From Pleionea sp041589565 (GTDB lineage: Bacteria; Pseudomonadota; Gammaproteobacteria; Enterobacterales; Kangiellaceae), in assembly GCA_041589565.1 (NCBI GenBank), contig JBFHVL010000016.1:1-25166 (forward strand): DNA of 25,166 nt, written 5' to 3'. The notes beneath the pieces are model-generated. The model ran no database searches. It was given only the letters and a program-made list of their open reading frames with translations, and had not been told where the DNA came from. The position numbers and the translations under genes are program-made. Positions 16,393 to 24,030 of the stretch are shown here, piece by piece (position 1 is the stretch's first letter; every line of letters starts with the position of its first letter).

Positions 16393-18789
16393 ATGAAATA
16401 CTTTTTTACAATTTTTCTTGCTTCATGGTTAGTGATATTCAACGTAAGTGGATTTGCATCGAGTGAATCTAACTTAACACTTAAGCAAATTATGTCCGAT
16501 CCTGATTGGATTGCACTTTCACCCACTGACCCTTATTGGTCCGATGACAATAAATACATTTACTTCAAACAAAAAGAGCCGGGGCACAATACTCGGCGTT
16601 TAATGAAAGTCAATCTTGCCGATGGAGTGATCGAGACAGTTCCGGTCGAACGTCTCGATCTTGTTGATAACGATGGTGGCGAATTAAGTACCAATAAACA
16701 ATTAAAAGCCTATTTACATGATGGCGATGTATTTATCAAAAATATGAATACAGGAGAAGTGCGCCCCTTAACCCGAACGTTGGAAGTAGAAAGGCAAGTT
16801 CACTTTCTTACCGATGGCAGGGTGGCCTTTCGACAAGGTGATGATTTTTATGCAATGGATGTGGATGGCGGCCATTTGTCTCAGTTGTTGAGTATTGCTT
16901 TTGGTAAAGAGCCTAAAAGCTGGGAAGCGCCAGAGGATTTTTTGGGAGCTCAGCAACGAAGATTGTTCGACTACGTTCGTAAGCAGCAAGATGAAAAAGT
17001 TCATGTGGAGCAGCAACAGAAGCAGCATGCAGAAGCTTCACCATTTAATAAACCGAAAAAGGTTTATTTCGATGAAAGCCTGAAAGTTGATTACGCTTCA
17101 TTATCGCCGAATGGTAAATTCGTATTCGTTGTATTAAGTAAAAAAGAGAGTAAAAGTCGTCGCGATAATATGCCGCGCTTTATCACCGATGATGGTTATG
17201 TTGAGAACCAATCAGTTCGAACTTTGGTTGGTCTGAGTCAGGTGCAAAGCCAACAATTTTATTTAATCGATGTTGCTTCAGGCAAAAAAAATGAATTAAG
17301 CACTAACGAATTGCCGGGTATTAACCGTGATCCTCTAGCGTCTTTTAAGAAAAAACAGGCCAAGCTTAAGGGTGAAAAATACAAAGCGGATGAGTCACCG
17401 CGCGATGTTTATGTTTATAATTGGTTTGGTAATGGTATTGAGTGGAGTAAAGATGGTAGCCGATTAGCAGTAAAACTGTTTGCTTATGACAATAAAGATC
17501 GCTGGTTGGTCGACATTGATTTCGAGAAAAAAACGTTCAATACCATTCATCGACTGACCGATGAAGCTTGGGTGAATGACTGGACCTTTAACCAGATGGG
17601 CTGGCTCAATAACGGTAAGGATTTTTACTTTTTATCAGAACAAAGTGGCTATTCACACTTGTACATTAAACGAGATGGAAAGCGAGCGAAAGCACTCACA
17701 GAAGGTCCGTTTGAAGTCAGTGATTTAACTTTGTCGAAAGACGATAACTACATTTACTACCGAGCTAACAAAAAACACCCGGGAATTTACGAAGTCTATC
17801 GCGTTGATCTTAACAAGGGTAAATCAGAAGCATTAACTGATTTAAACGGTGTTACTGATTATGTACTGTCACCGGATGAAACGCATTTGGCGCTAACCTA
17901 TTCGAGCACCACGCGACCTCCTGAGCTTTTTGTTACGCAGGTAGGTTCGACCCAAATTAAACAGCTGACCAATACAGTTACCGATGAGTTTAAAACGATT
18001 GACTGGGTTGCTCCACAAATTGTTGCGGTTCCCTCTTCGCATACCGATCAGCCGATTTATTCACGGTTGTATTTGCCTAAAGATTACGATCCTGCAAAAC
18101 GATATCCAGCGGTGATGTTTGTTCATGGCGCAGGCTATTTGCAAAACTCACATCATGGTTGGTCCGGGTATTTTCGCGAATTTATGTTTCATACGTTTTT
18201 AACTCGTCATGGTTATATAGTTCTGGATATGGATTATCGTGCCTCTAAAGGTTATGGACGAGATTGGCGTACGGCGATTTATCGTCAAATGGGAACGCCT
18301 GAGCTGGAAGATTTGCTGGACGGCAAAGAGTGGTTAATAAAGAACTATCAGGTAGATGCTAAGCGAGTTGGTGTTTACGGCGGATCTTACGGCGGTTTTA
18401 TGACTTTTATGGCACTGTTTAAGGCCCCGGGCGAGTTTGCGGCTGGAGCTTCTTTGCGTCCAGTTACCGACTGGTCATCTTATAACCATGGTTACACCTC
18501 GAACATTTTAAATACTCCAGAGGTCGATCCAGAAAGTTACAACCGCAGTTCTCCCATTGAGTTTGCCGAAGGGTTAAGTGATCCGCTTTTAATTGCTCAT
18601 GGTATGGTTGATGACAACGTATTTTTTAAAGATTCCGTGCGCTTGGTTCAGCGATTGATTGAGCTTGAAAAAACGCCTTTATTTGAAATAGCTATTTATC
18701 CGGTAGAGCCTCATGGATTTCGTGAGCCAACCAGCTGGCTAGACGAATACACTCGTATCTTTCTGTTGTTTGAAGAACATGTAAAGTAA
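16393..18789 (+). CDS. Exported S9-family serine peptidase (prolyl oligopeptidase / dipeptidyl peptidase type)
   Basis: A 798-residue protein with an N-terminal signal peptide (MKYFFTIFL..., hydrophobic to about residue 23), so periplasmic or envelope-bound. Residues about 30-540 are beta-propeller-like with WD/TolB-type strands (SPDETHLALTYSS, SKDDNYIYYRA). The C-terminal alpha/beta-hydrolase domain (about 555-798) carries the catalytic triad: Ser665 in GGSYGG, Asp740 in HGMVDDNV and His774 in EPHGF. DPP4-like S9B or acylaminoacyl peptidase-like S9C enzymes release short peptides from N-termini; the HG-VDDNV-F block resembles the DPP side. It has its own candidate promoter and is not obviously in an operon. 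A weak hairpin (18831-18857) follows. Confidence 0.9.
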   Translation: MKYFFTIFLASWLVIFNVSGFASSESNLTLKQIMSDPDWIALSPTDPYWSDDNKYIYFKQKEPGHNTRRLMKVNLADGVIETVPVERLDLVDNDGGELSTNKQLKAYLHDGDVFIKNMNTGEVRPLTRTLEVERQVHFLTDGRVAFRQGDDFYAMDVDGGHLSQLLSIAFGKEPKSWEAPEDFLGAQQRRLFDYVRKQQDEKVHVEQQQKQHAEASPFNKPKKVYFDESLKVDYASLSPNGKFVFVVLSKKESKSRRDNMPRFITDDGYVENQSVRTLVGLSQVQSQQFYLIDVASGKKNELSTNELPGINRDPLASFKKKQAKLKGEKYKADESPRDVYVYNWFGNGIEWSKDGSRLAVKLFAYDNKDRWLVDIDFEKKTFNTIHRLTDEAWVNDWTFNQMGWLNNGKDFYFLSEQSGYSHLYIKRDGKRAKALTEGPFEVSDLTLSKDDNYIYYRANKKHPGIYEVYRVDLNKGKSEALTDLNGVTDYVLSPDETHLALTYSSTTRPPELFVTQVGSTQIKQLTNTVTDEFKTIDWVAPQIVAVPSSHTDQPIYSRLYLPKDYDPAKRYPAVMFVHGAGYLQNSHHGWSGYFREFMFHTFLTRHGYIVLDMDYRASKGYGRDWRTAIYRQMGTPELEDLLDGKEWLIKNYQVDAKRVGVYGGSYGGFMTFMALFKAPGEFAAGASLRPVTDWSSYNHGYTSNILNTPEVDPESYNRSSPIEFAEGLSDPLLIAHGMVDDNVFFKDSVRLVQRLIELEKTPLFEIAIYPVEPHGFREPTSWLDEYTRIFLLFEEHVK

Positions 18790-18830
18790 GTTGACGAAAC
18801 CTCTGAAAGATTAGAACAGGTATTCAATAA

Positions 18831-18857
18831 TCAGGTGGCGTTCGTCGCGTCGCCTGA
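18831..18857 (+). repeat. Hairpin after the S9 peptidase gene
   Basis: Ten-base arms (18831-18840 and 18848-18857) pair fully with two G-T wobbles around a 7-nt loop, in the short gap between convergent genes. It lacks a T-run, so terminator function is possible but unproven. Confidence 0.4.
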
Positions 18858-18891
18858 CTGAGCTAAGAAAGTAGATAGACTAGGTATAGCG

Positions 18892-19224
18892 TTAACGGGT
18901 GAATCGAAAACTGCTTTCGTTAGCCGCAGGCTTTATCGCTTGTTGTTCCAGTCGGTTTAAATATCGGCGGTAATTTTCGGGGTTGTATATTTCGGCCAGA
19001 ATATCTAACAGTAGATTTTCAAGTGCTTTTTCACCGTACTGACTGATCACATAAGCCTTTATCGCTCGCATCCAGATTGGCCAGTTAAATTGAACTCGAT
19101 TTTTGTCTTCGGAGAATTCCAGTGGGCTGGCAAACAGTTGGTGATAACCACCCATTCCTTCTGCTGCATGATGAACAATCTGCCAAATGGTATTTTTATC
19201 GTTTTGGGTAAGCTGTACGTCCAT
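18892..19224 (-). CDS. Small soluble protein of unknown function
   Basis: A 110-residue cytoplasmic protein without signal peptide or membrane segment, mostly helical and rich in aromatic residues (FNWPIWMRAIKAYVISQYG; EIYNPENYRRYLNRLEQQ). I recognise no domain. GGGA precedes the ATG, and a consensus -10 hexamer (TATAAT, minus strand, 19277-19272) lies about 45 bp upstream, which supports real expression. It is convergent with the S9 peptidase gene and divergent from the Sel1 lipoprotein gene. Confidence 0.65.
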   Translation of the reverse strand: MDVQLTQNDKNTIWQIVHHAAEGMGGYHQLFASPLEFSEDKNRVQFNWPIWMRAIKAYVISQYGEKALENLLLDILAEIYNPENYRRYLNRLEQQAIKPAANESSFRFTR

Positions 19225-19271
19225 CCAATTCTTCCCTGGTAGCTAGTGGTTAGCGTTTGACCCTATGCCGC

Positions 19272-19277
19272 ATTATA
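19272..19277 (-). promoter_or_regulatory. Candidate -10 box for the 18892-19224 gene
   Basis: The minus strand reads TATAAT here, a perfect sigma-70 -10 hexamer 47 bp before the ATG. The -35 region is poor. The rest of the 281-bp gap to 19506 shows no clear structure. Confidence 0.35.
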
Positions 19278-19505
19278 CCGGATATTATTTAGAGTTCTGC
19301 TGTATTTCGCACACCTTTTACGCTTCTTTCTGTGAGAGATTGACCTTTCCCAGATTTGTTATCTCATTGTGATATAACGAAAAACTGCGTGGGTTATTCA
19401 ACACTGTTTAATTTTCTTACAGTCCATTTATCCGCAGAATCAACCTTTTGCAGTAAAAGTGGTAGACTAGCGCCTGATTTTTAGACTCCAAGTAGAAGTT
19501 TTAAC

Positions 19506-20381
19506 GTGCATATGAATTGTCGTAGCTTGTTAATTATTGGTATAGCTGTGCTGTTGACGGCGTGTCATTCGGACACTGATCGTAAAGATGCCGCGCAATG
19601 TGCCAAACACTATAAAGCCGAAAGCTATAAGGTGGCGCTAAGAAAGTGTGAAAATGCCGCTCAACAGGGGGACTTAAACAGTCAATGGATACTGGCCAAT
19701 ATTTATACTTATGGTCTGGCCGACGACAAGGATTATGAGCAGGCTGTGGTCTGGCTAACTCAAGCTGCCGAGAATGGTCATACTGCCGCACAGCGTGAGC
19801 TGGGTAAACGCTTTATGTGGGGAAAAGGAGCTGAGCGTAATATTGATAATGCACTTAAGTGGTTTAAATTGGCTGCTCGAGAAGGGGATACGGAAGCTGA
19901 GTTTTTTATCGGGGTTATATACCTCGGCAATAAGGAGCATAAGGGCGATCAGGCGTCTGCCATGAACTGGTTTAAAAAAGCGGCAGCAGCGGGTCATAAA
20001 ATGGCTATTAATAACCTTGCTTGGTTGTACGCAACCAGTACCAATAAATCGCTAAGAAATGGCAAGCAAGGCATTCTCATTATGCGACCATTGGTAGAAA
20101 AAGAACCTAATTCATCGGTATTTCTGGATACTCTGGCTGCAGCCTATGCCGAAGTCGAAGACTTTCCCAAGGCCATTGAAGTTCAGCAACAAGCGATCGA
20201 CAACCTGCCTACAAAGCTCCAACCTTCTGTTCGGCAAGGCTACTTGGATCGTCTCGAGGTCTATAAAGATGGTAAACCCTGGCGCGAGCAAGCACCAGAC
20301 TGGGGAGATGAGAAGGATAACCGCGCAGATAATGCTGAGGAATACGCTGAAGATGTGGAGCAAAGCTCCCAGTCGTCGTAG
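19506..20381 (+). CDS. Sel1-repeat lipoprotein
   Basis: A 291-residue protein with a lipoprotein signal (VLLTAC, lipidated Cys20), so anchored in the outer or inner membrane. Residues about 55-170 contain three Sel1-like (SLR) helical repeats, for example ANIYTYGLADDKDYEQAVVW, LGKRFMWGKG...ALKWFKLAA and IGVIYLGNK...AMNWFKKAA. A TPR-like helical segment (about 195-245) and an acidic, Asn/Glu-rich tail follow. Such proteins are protein-protein interaction scaffolds; the partner is unknown. The start is a GTG at 19506 with AGAAG 7 nt upstream; an ATG two codons later (19512) is the alternative and also keeps the lipobox. It precedes the sigma-factor gene by about 180 bp on the same strand. Confidence 0.82.
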   Translation: MHMNCRSLLIIGIAVLLTACHSDTDRKDAAQCAKHYKAESYKVALRKCENAAQQGDLNSQWILANIYTYGLADDKDYEQAVVWLTQAAENGHTAAQRELGKRFMWGKGAERNIDNALKWFKLAAREGDTEAEFFIGVIYLGNKEHKGDQASAMNWFKKAAAAGHKMAINNLAWLYATSTNKSLRNGKQGILIMRPLVEKEPNSSVFLDTLAAAYAEVEDFPKAIEVQQQAIDNLPTKLQPSVRQGYLDRLEVYKDGKPWREQAPDWGDEKDNRADNAEEYAEDVEQSSQSS

Positions 20382-20471
20382 CTCAAAGGCTATCCTGGCT
20401 ATTAGAACGGCCTCTTTTTCCACCTGGATGTAATAAACCCCAACTCCCTTTGACTGAAAGTTAAAGTGATT

Positions 20472-20500
20472 TTGGGAAATAAGGGTTATGTCGTTACAAT
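20472..20500 (+). promoter_or_regulatory. Candidate sigma-70 promoter for the ECF sigma operon
   Basis: TTGGGA (20472-20477) and TACAAT (20495-20500) with a 17-bp spacer match consensus at 4/6 and 5/6. Transcription would begin near 20507, inside the open frame but before the ATG at 20566, so it helps decide the start of the sigma-factor gene. Confidence 0.45.
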
Positions 20501-20565
20501 ACGCCATTAATAATCAATCTAACGATGCCCTTCTTTGTTTTGGTATTGGGGAATTCAAAGCAATT

Positions 20566-21081
20566 ATGAGTGAACAAGAGTGCCTGTTTAATGAAGCATG
20601 GCAGACTCACAAGGCTGCAATTGCGCGGGTAGTGCAATCTTATGAAGCGATTCCAGCAATGCAGGAAGAGCTGCAGCAAGATATTGCTTTTGCCATTTGG
20701 CGGTCCCTGCCCAGATTCAATCATCAAAGCTCACTTAAAACCTATCTTTTATCCATTGCCCATAATCGGGCAATCAGTCATGTAGCCAAACATGCGCGTG
20801 AGGCTCGCACGACATCGAGTGATGATGTTGTGCTTAAAGGCAGTGACTGTCCTTCATCGAATTTAGAAGCTAATCGTCAACAGAATCGATTGATTGCTGG
20901 CTTACAACAACTGCCCATTGCTCAACGGCAAATTGTTGGACTGGCACTGGAAGGGTTAAGTTACGAAGAAATTGCTGAGATTCTCGGAATTACAGTCAAT
21001 AACGTTGGAGTAAGGTTAAACCGCGCTAAAAAAGCATTAAAAGAAACGGTCGAAAGCCTCGAAAGCGAATGCAAAGGGTAG
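20566..21081 (+). CDS. ECF-type RNA polymerase sigma factor
   Basis: A 171-residue sigma-70 family protein of the extracytoplasmic-function type. Region sigma-2 (about 8-75) shows DIAFAIWRSLPRFNHQSSLK and TYLLSIAHNRAISHVAK; region sigma-4 (about 110-165) shows LPIAQRQIVGLALEGLSYEE followed by IAEILGITVNNVGVRLNRAK, the helix-turn-helix that reads the -35 element. There is no C-terminal extension. The frame extends upstream to an ATG at 20488, but the extra 26 residues have no sigma-like character and a promoter with its start site inside that stretch is visible, so I used the ATG at 20566 (MSEQE). The next gene begins 10 bp after the stop and encodes a membrane protein that may be its regulator. 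Confidence 0.88.
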   Translation: MSEQECLFNEAWQTHKAAIARVVQSYEAIPAMQEELQQDIAFAIWRSLPRFNHQSSLKTYLLSIAHNRAISHVAKHAREARTTSSDDVVLKGSDCPSSNLEANRQQNRLIAGLQQLPIAQRQIVGLALEGLSYEEIAEILGITVNNVGVRLNRAKKALKETVESLESECKG

Positions 21082-21091
21082 TAACAGAATT

Positions 21092-21667
21092 ATGAGTAAC
21101 GAATTTAACTGGGACAAAGCGGTAACCGAGTGGCAAAGCCACCAGCCTGACATGCCAGCACTTAAAAAGAATATGCAGTGGTTAGCATTGCGAATGAAGC
21201 TGGTACTGGCACTGGATGTGATCAGTTTGATGGTCTTATTCCCTTTCACGTATTTTATTTTCCTTTCTGAAGAAGCATTGAGTATCAAAGTTTGGTTTTC
21301 AGTTGCTTGCGTATTTGCAGCAGTTGGCGTCTATTTCGATTTCTACTTACGCAAAGATTTGTGGGAGCAACCCGCTACCACCAAAGACATGTTTATGCAC
21401 TTAATCAAGCGTGCCAAAGCGGGCATTCGACTGGCTCGTTTCGCCATGGTCTACATGTCGATCTTCCTGATATATTTATTGGGATGGTCAGGTTATGTTG
21501 CCTTATATGAAGCCGTACGACTTGAAAAGACAGGTGCTGTATTAAGTTTGGTGACTGCAGCCACCATGATCATTTTTTCAATTGCAATTGCCTTTTGGTA
21601 TCGAAAACGTAAAGAACAGCAGTTAGTCCAAGCAGAAAAAAATTATCAGGAATTTATGGAGAGCTAA
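21092..21667 (+). CDS. Four-helix membrane protein, possible anti-sigma factor of the upstream ECF sigma
   Basis: A 191-residue protein with a 35-residue cytoplasmic-looking N-terminus (NWDKAVTEWQSHQPDMPALK) and four hydrophobic helices at about 36-58, 66-84, 114-136 and 148-169, then a basic tail (RKRKEQQ). The loop between helices 2 and 3 is amphipathic (LIKRAKAGIRLARF). It lies 10 bp after the sigma factor gene and is surely co-transcribed. By position it is an anti-sigma candidate, but it lacks the zinc-binding HxxxCxxC motif of ZAS anti-sigma factors and does not look like RseA or FecR, so the role is inferred from context only. Confidence 0.75.
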   Translation: MSNEFNWDKAVTEWQSHQPDMPALKKNMQWLALRMKLVLALDVISLMVLFPFTYFIFLSEEALSIKVWFSVACVFAAVGVYFDFYLRKDLWEQPATTKDMFMHLIKRAKAGIRLARFAMVYMSIFLIYLLGWSGYVALYEAVRLEKTGAVLSLVTAATMIIFSIAIAFWYRKRKEQQLVQAEKNYQEFMES

Positions 21668-21720
21668 ACATTTTTTTAAGATCTGAAAATGAAATATTAC
21701 TTTCACCGATAAAAAAATCG

Positions 21721-21736
21721 ACTTCTAAGAAGTTTT
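21721..21736 (+). terminator. Weak hairpin with short T-run after the sigma operon
   Basis: ACTTC / GAAGT (21721-21725, 21729-21733) with a 3-nt loop, followed by TTT, about 55 bp past the stop at 21667. The stem is short, so confidence is low. Confidence 0.3.
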
Positions 21737-21854
21737 AAGCAAAGCGATGTTCTTTCAGAATAAAGTTTATTGAAATGGAAATGGCTCATTCTTACTACAA
21801 AAACGGGTAGATAACATCGTTTGGTAGAATCTGCTGGTTATTTATCGTCTTAAA

Positions 21855-21881
21855 AACTAATGTTTACAATGAACATTAGTT
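21855..21881. promoter_or_regulatory. Perfect 10-bp inverted repeat, candidate operator upstream of the DUF7010 gene
   Basis: AACTAATGTT (21855-21864) and AACATTAGTT (21872-21881) are exact reverse complements with a 7-bp centre that holds TACAAT, a good -10 box. It lies 27 bp before the TTG start at 21909. A dimeric repressor binding here would cover the -10 region. No regulator gene is adjacent on this side. Confidence 0.5.
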
Positions 21882-21908
21882 GATCATCGTAAACTAGGAG
21901 AATCAAGC

Positions 21909-22463
21909 TTGGATCTTATAAATGCTCAGCGCGATATGCGAGAGTCATACTATTGGGGAGCAACCGGTGTTTTAACCTCCGGACTGGTTTGGTGCTGTGC
22001 GGGCTTTGTCTCTTTAATGGTTAGCGGCCCGGCAGCTGTTTGGGCTCTTTTTATCGGTGGAGCATTAATCCATCCTATTTCAGTTGTTATGGATAAACTA
22101 TTGGGCCTCTCTGGAAAGCATAGTCCTAAAAATCCACTGGGATCTCTGGCCATTGCGAGTACTTTTTGGCTTATTTTTTGTCTTCCAATTGCTTATGTAG
22201 TTTCTACCGTTAATTTGTCCTGGTTTTTCCCGGCGATGCTGTTAGTCATTGGTGGCCGTTATTTAACTTTCGGAGTTCTATTTGGCTTGCGAACCTATTG
22301 GGCATTGGGAATATCTTTAGCGGCGGTTGCTTATCTTCTTGTAATTATCGGAGCATCACCTACGCTGGGTGCTTTTGCTGGTTCTGCGGTAGAGCTGATA
22401 TTTGCAATTGTTCTCTTTGTAATGGCAAATAGAGAAAAAGTCGCCGCTAAAACTCATAATTAA
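21909..22463 (+). CDS. DUF7010-like integral membrane protein (TTG start)
   Basis: A 184-residue membrane protein with about six hydrophobic segments. A polar N-terminus (AQRDMRESYYWGATGVLTSG) precedes the first helix; a loop with GGALIHPISVVMDKLLGLSG and KHSPKNPLGSLA matches my memory of the DUF7010 family. Function unknown. No ATG fits: the start is TTG at 21909 with AGGAG (21896-21900) at an ideal 8-nt spacing. The 10-bp palindrome just upstream suggests regulated expression. The gene ends about 140 bp before the IS1111-type element, whose insertion lies outside the coding region. Confidence 0.72.
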   Translation: MDLINAQRDMRESYYWGATGVLTSGLVWCCAGFVSLMVSGPAAVWALFIGGALIHPISVVMDKLLGLSGKHSPKNPLGSLAIASTFWLIFCLPIAYVVSTVNLSWFFPAMLLVIGGRYLTFGVLFGLRTYWALGISLAAVAYLLVIIGASPTLGAFAGSAVELIFAIVLFVMANREKVAAKTHN

Positions 22464-22537
22464 ATGATTAGTTGTTGATTGTGCTTTTAGAATAACCGAA
22501 ATTTTGAAGACTAAAATATATGGTGTCTTTATTCCTG

Positions 22538-22601
22538 CCAGTAGGTTGGTGGTGAGCGAAGCGCACCCCAACGAGTTAAATGTGTTGGGGTTGGCACCCC
22601 A
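22538..22601. repeat. Palindromic intergenic repeat, left part, interrupted by the IS element
   Basis: Nested palindromes: GTTGGTGGTG (22545-22554) pairs with CACCCCAAC (22564-22572, one bulge), and CCCCAAC (22566-22572) pairs exactly with GTTGGGG (22584-22590). GTTGGGG can also pair with CCCCA at 22597-22601 completed by AC from 23997-23998 on the far side of the IS. It resembles dispersed REP-like repeats of gammaproteobacteria. No gene is present between 22464 and the IS end. Confidence 0.7.
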
Positions 22602-22604
22602 TAT

Positions 22605-22615
22605 ATGGACTCACT
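22605..22615. repeat. Right subterminal inverted repeat of the IS element (transposase orientation)
   Basis: ATGGACTCACT, exactly complementary to 23979-23989; downstream of the transposase stop codon. Confidence 0.85.
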
Positions 22616-22891
22616 TTTTGATTCAATAGCTTTTTAATTCACATTATGTGTTTCATATTGCGCATAAACGTTGATGGAAACAAGGAGTTGACTGCACCCA
22701 TATATCCGGCCTGTTGTCGGGTACTTTTGTGACCCTGGCCCCGATGGAAATCCGCTCTTCCGTGTGCTTACCAACCTATCGGCTTTATCGAGCCCTTGGG
22801 GTGCACAGTGAACACAGAAGGCGGTCTTACCTGTTTGCCATCTCGATTTTACTTGCAATGTTTAAAAAACGGGTTGATTTTTTCTATATCA
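22616..22891 (-). ncRNA. Candidate bridge/seeker RNA region of the IS1111-type element
   Basis: The 276-bp stretch between the transposase stop codon and the right inverted repeat has no credible gene. In IS1111-type elements the non-coding end downstream of the transposase gives a structured RNA that pairs with target and donor DNA and guides recombination. Seen here on the minus strand, 5' to 3': TAGGTTGG (22778-22771), identical to the rebuilt target across the insertion point, then ATATATGGGTGC (22705-22694), which resembles the element's right end and flank. That order (target loop, then donor loop) is the one known for IS110 bridge RNA. RNA ends and fold were not computed. Confidence 0.5.
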
Positions 22892-23911
22892 CTATGCTGC
22901 TACCTGGTAGCTGGTTTGTTGAGTAAGCAAGGCCCATGCTCGTCGCAGGGTTTTATTCGCCTGAGCAACGGCAGCAATATTATGACCTCGCCGCTCGTTG
23001 ACTTGTTTTAACCATAAGCTGTCTTTATCGGTTTTCTTTTTAGCATGCCTTAAAACCGAGCGGCTTCCATGAATTACCAAGGTTCGAATGTAGGCATCGC
23101 CGCGTTTGCTAATACCGAGGAGGTTGTTTTTTCCACCGCTCGAGTATTGTCTGGGAACCAGACCAAAATACGCTGAGAGTTCACGCCCATTCTTAAACTG
23201 TGTAACGTCACCAATATGGGCTACTAACGCAGATGCCGTTATCCAGCCCACACCTGGTAAGCTCATCAATCGTTGGCATGCGTTACAAGCCCTGGTCGCC
23301 TCTTTTAGTTCTCGCTCAACGCGTTCTATCTGCGTATCCAGCTGCAGCATGTCTTCATACAGCTGATAAAGCGTTCTACGACCTAGCTCACTTAACTTAT
23401 GACAGTTGCTGTCTGACAAAACCAATAGCAACTCCCGTTTAAACGGGTCAACTCTTTTGGTTAGGACAATGCCAAACTCAGCCAGCAGACCTCGAATCTG
23501 ATTTATCAGTGCGGTTCGATGTTTGACTTTTTGCGAGCGAATGCGATGAAGCATCAGGATATCTTGTTGCTCTATGCTTTTCGCACCGACAAATTTCATA
23601 CACGGTCGAGTGACAGCTTCGCAAATTCCTGCAGCGTCATTGGCATCATTTTTATTGCCCTTGATATAGGGTTTTACATGCTGAGGACTCATTAACTTAA
23701 CGGTGTGTCCGAGCTTTGTCAGTTCCCTCGACCAATAGTGTGCGCTGCCACAAGCTTCCATACCAATTAAACAGGGTGTTAACTTCGCAAAGAATTTCAA
23801 AACCTGATTACGCCTCAATTGCTTTTTGACGACCACTTTTTCATTTTCATCGACTCCGTGGACTTGAAAAACACTCTTTGCCAAATCGATACCGCAGGTT
23901 ACTATGTTCAT
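22892..23911 (-). CDS. IS110-family transposase (IS1111 subgroup), DEDD recombinase
   Basis: A 339-residue full-length transposase. N-terminal RuvC-like DEDD domain: Asp9 in CGIDLAK, Glu52 in IGMEACG, Asp89 and Asp92 in KNDANDA. A helical coiled linker follows (about 120-210), then the C-terminal Transposase_20 domain (from about 213, LMSLPGVGWITASALVAHIG) with the catalytic-serine motif SSGGKNNLLGISKRGDAYIR (serines 257/258). It acts with a guide RNA to cut and rejoin DNA. The frame extends upstream to 23989, but the ATG at 23911 has CAGGAG 7 nt before it and gives the canonical MNIVTCGIDLAK start. No frameshift or premature stop. Confidence 0.95.
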   Translation of the reverse strand: MNIVTCGIDLAKSVFQVHGVDENEKVVVKKQLRRNQVLKFFAKLTPCLIGMEACGSAHYWSRELTKLGHTVKLMSPQHVKPYIKGNKNDANDAAGICEAVTRPCMKFVGAKSIEQQDILMLHRIRSQKVKHRTALINQIRGLLAEFGIVLTKRVDPFKRELLLVLSDSNCHKLSELGRRTLYQLYEDMLQLDTQIERVERELKEATRACNACQRLMSLPGVGWITASALVAHIGDVTQFKNGRELSAYFGLVPRQYSSGGKNNLLGISKRGDAYIRTLVIHGSRSVLRHAKKKTDKDSLWLKQVNERRGHNIAAVAQANKTLRRAWALLTQQTSYQVAA

Positions 23912-23978
23912 TGATGGACTCCTGACATTTAACTGACTTTTCACTACTTCAGTTTGGCTCATTTGAAGCCGTTTTGTT

Positions 23979-23989
23979 AGTGAGTCCAT
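23979..23989. repeat. Left subterminal inverted repeat of the IS element (transposase orientation)
   Basis: AGTGAGTCCAT, the reverse complement of 22605-22615; 67 bp upstream of the transposase start codon. Confidence 0.85.
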
Positions 23990-23996
23990 CCCATTA

Positions 23997-24010
23997 ACCT
24001 ACACTACTGG
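23997..24010. repeat. Palindromic intergenic repeat, right part
   Basis: ACCTACACTACTGG continues the repeat broken by the IS. Reversed, it reads CCAGTAGTGTAGGT, matching the outer arm CCAGTAGGT at 22538-22546 apart from a small insertion. Confidence 0.55.
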
Positions 24011-24030
24011 GTTAAACGAGGAAGGTAAGA

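Larger units (their letters stand above)
22602..23996 (-). mobile_element. IS110-family insertion sequence, IS1111 subgroup
   Basis: About 1395 bp with one transposase gene on the minus strand. Subterminal inverted repeats of 11 bp (ATGGACTCACT) lie at 22605-22615 and, reversed, at 23979-23989. The boundaries assume the known IS1111-type layout of 7 bp outside the left repeat (23990-23996) and 3 bp outside the right repeat (22602-22604). With these ends removed, the flanks join as CACCCCA plus ACCTAC and restore the hairpin of the interrupted repeat, which supports them. No target duplication is seen. The 5' non-coding end is 67 bp between repeat and start codon; the 3' non-coding end is about 276 bp, the arrangement of the IS1111 subgroup. 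The transposase is intact, so the element may be active. Confidence 0.85.

Noticed and set aside
20112..20507. 131-codon minus-strand open frame
   Set aside because: Antisense to the Sel1 lipoprotein gene and crosses the promoter of the sigma operon; composition is that of a reversed coding region.
22634..22926. Short open frames in the 3' non-coding end of the IS
   Set aside because: They overlap the expected guide-RNA region and each other, with no ribosome-binding sites or recognisable protein features.
23106..23366. 86-codon plus-strand open frame inside the transposase
   Set aside because: Antisense shadow of an intact IS110-family transposase.
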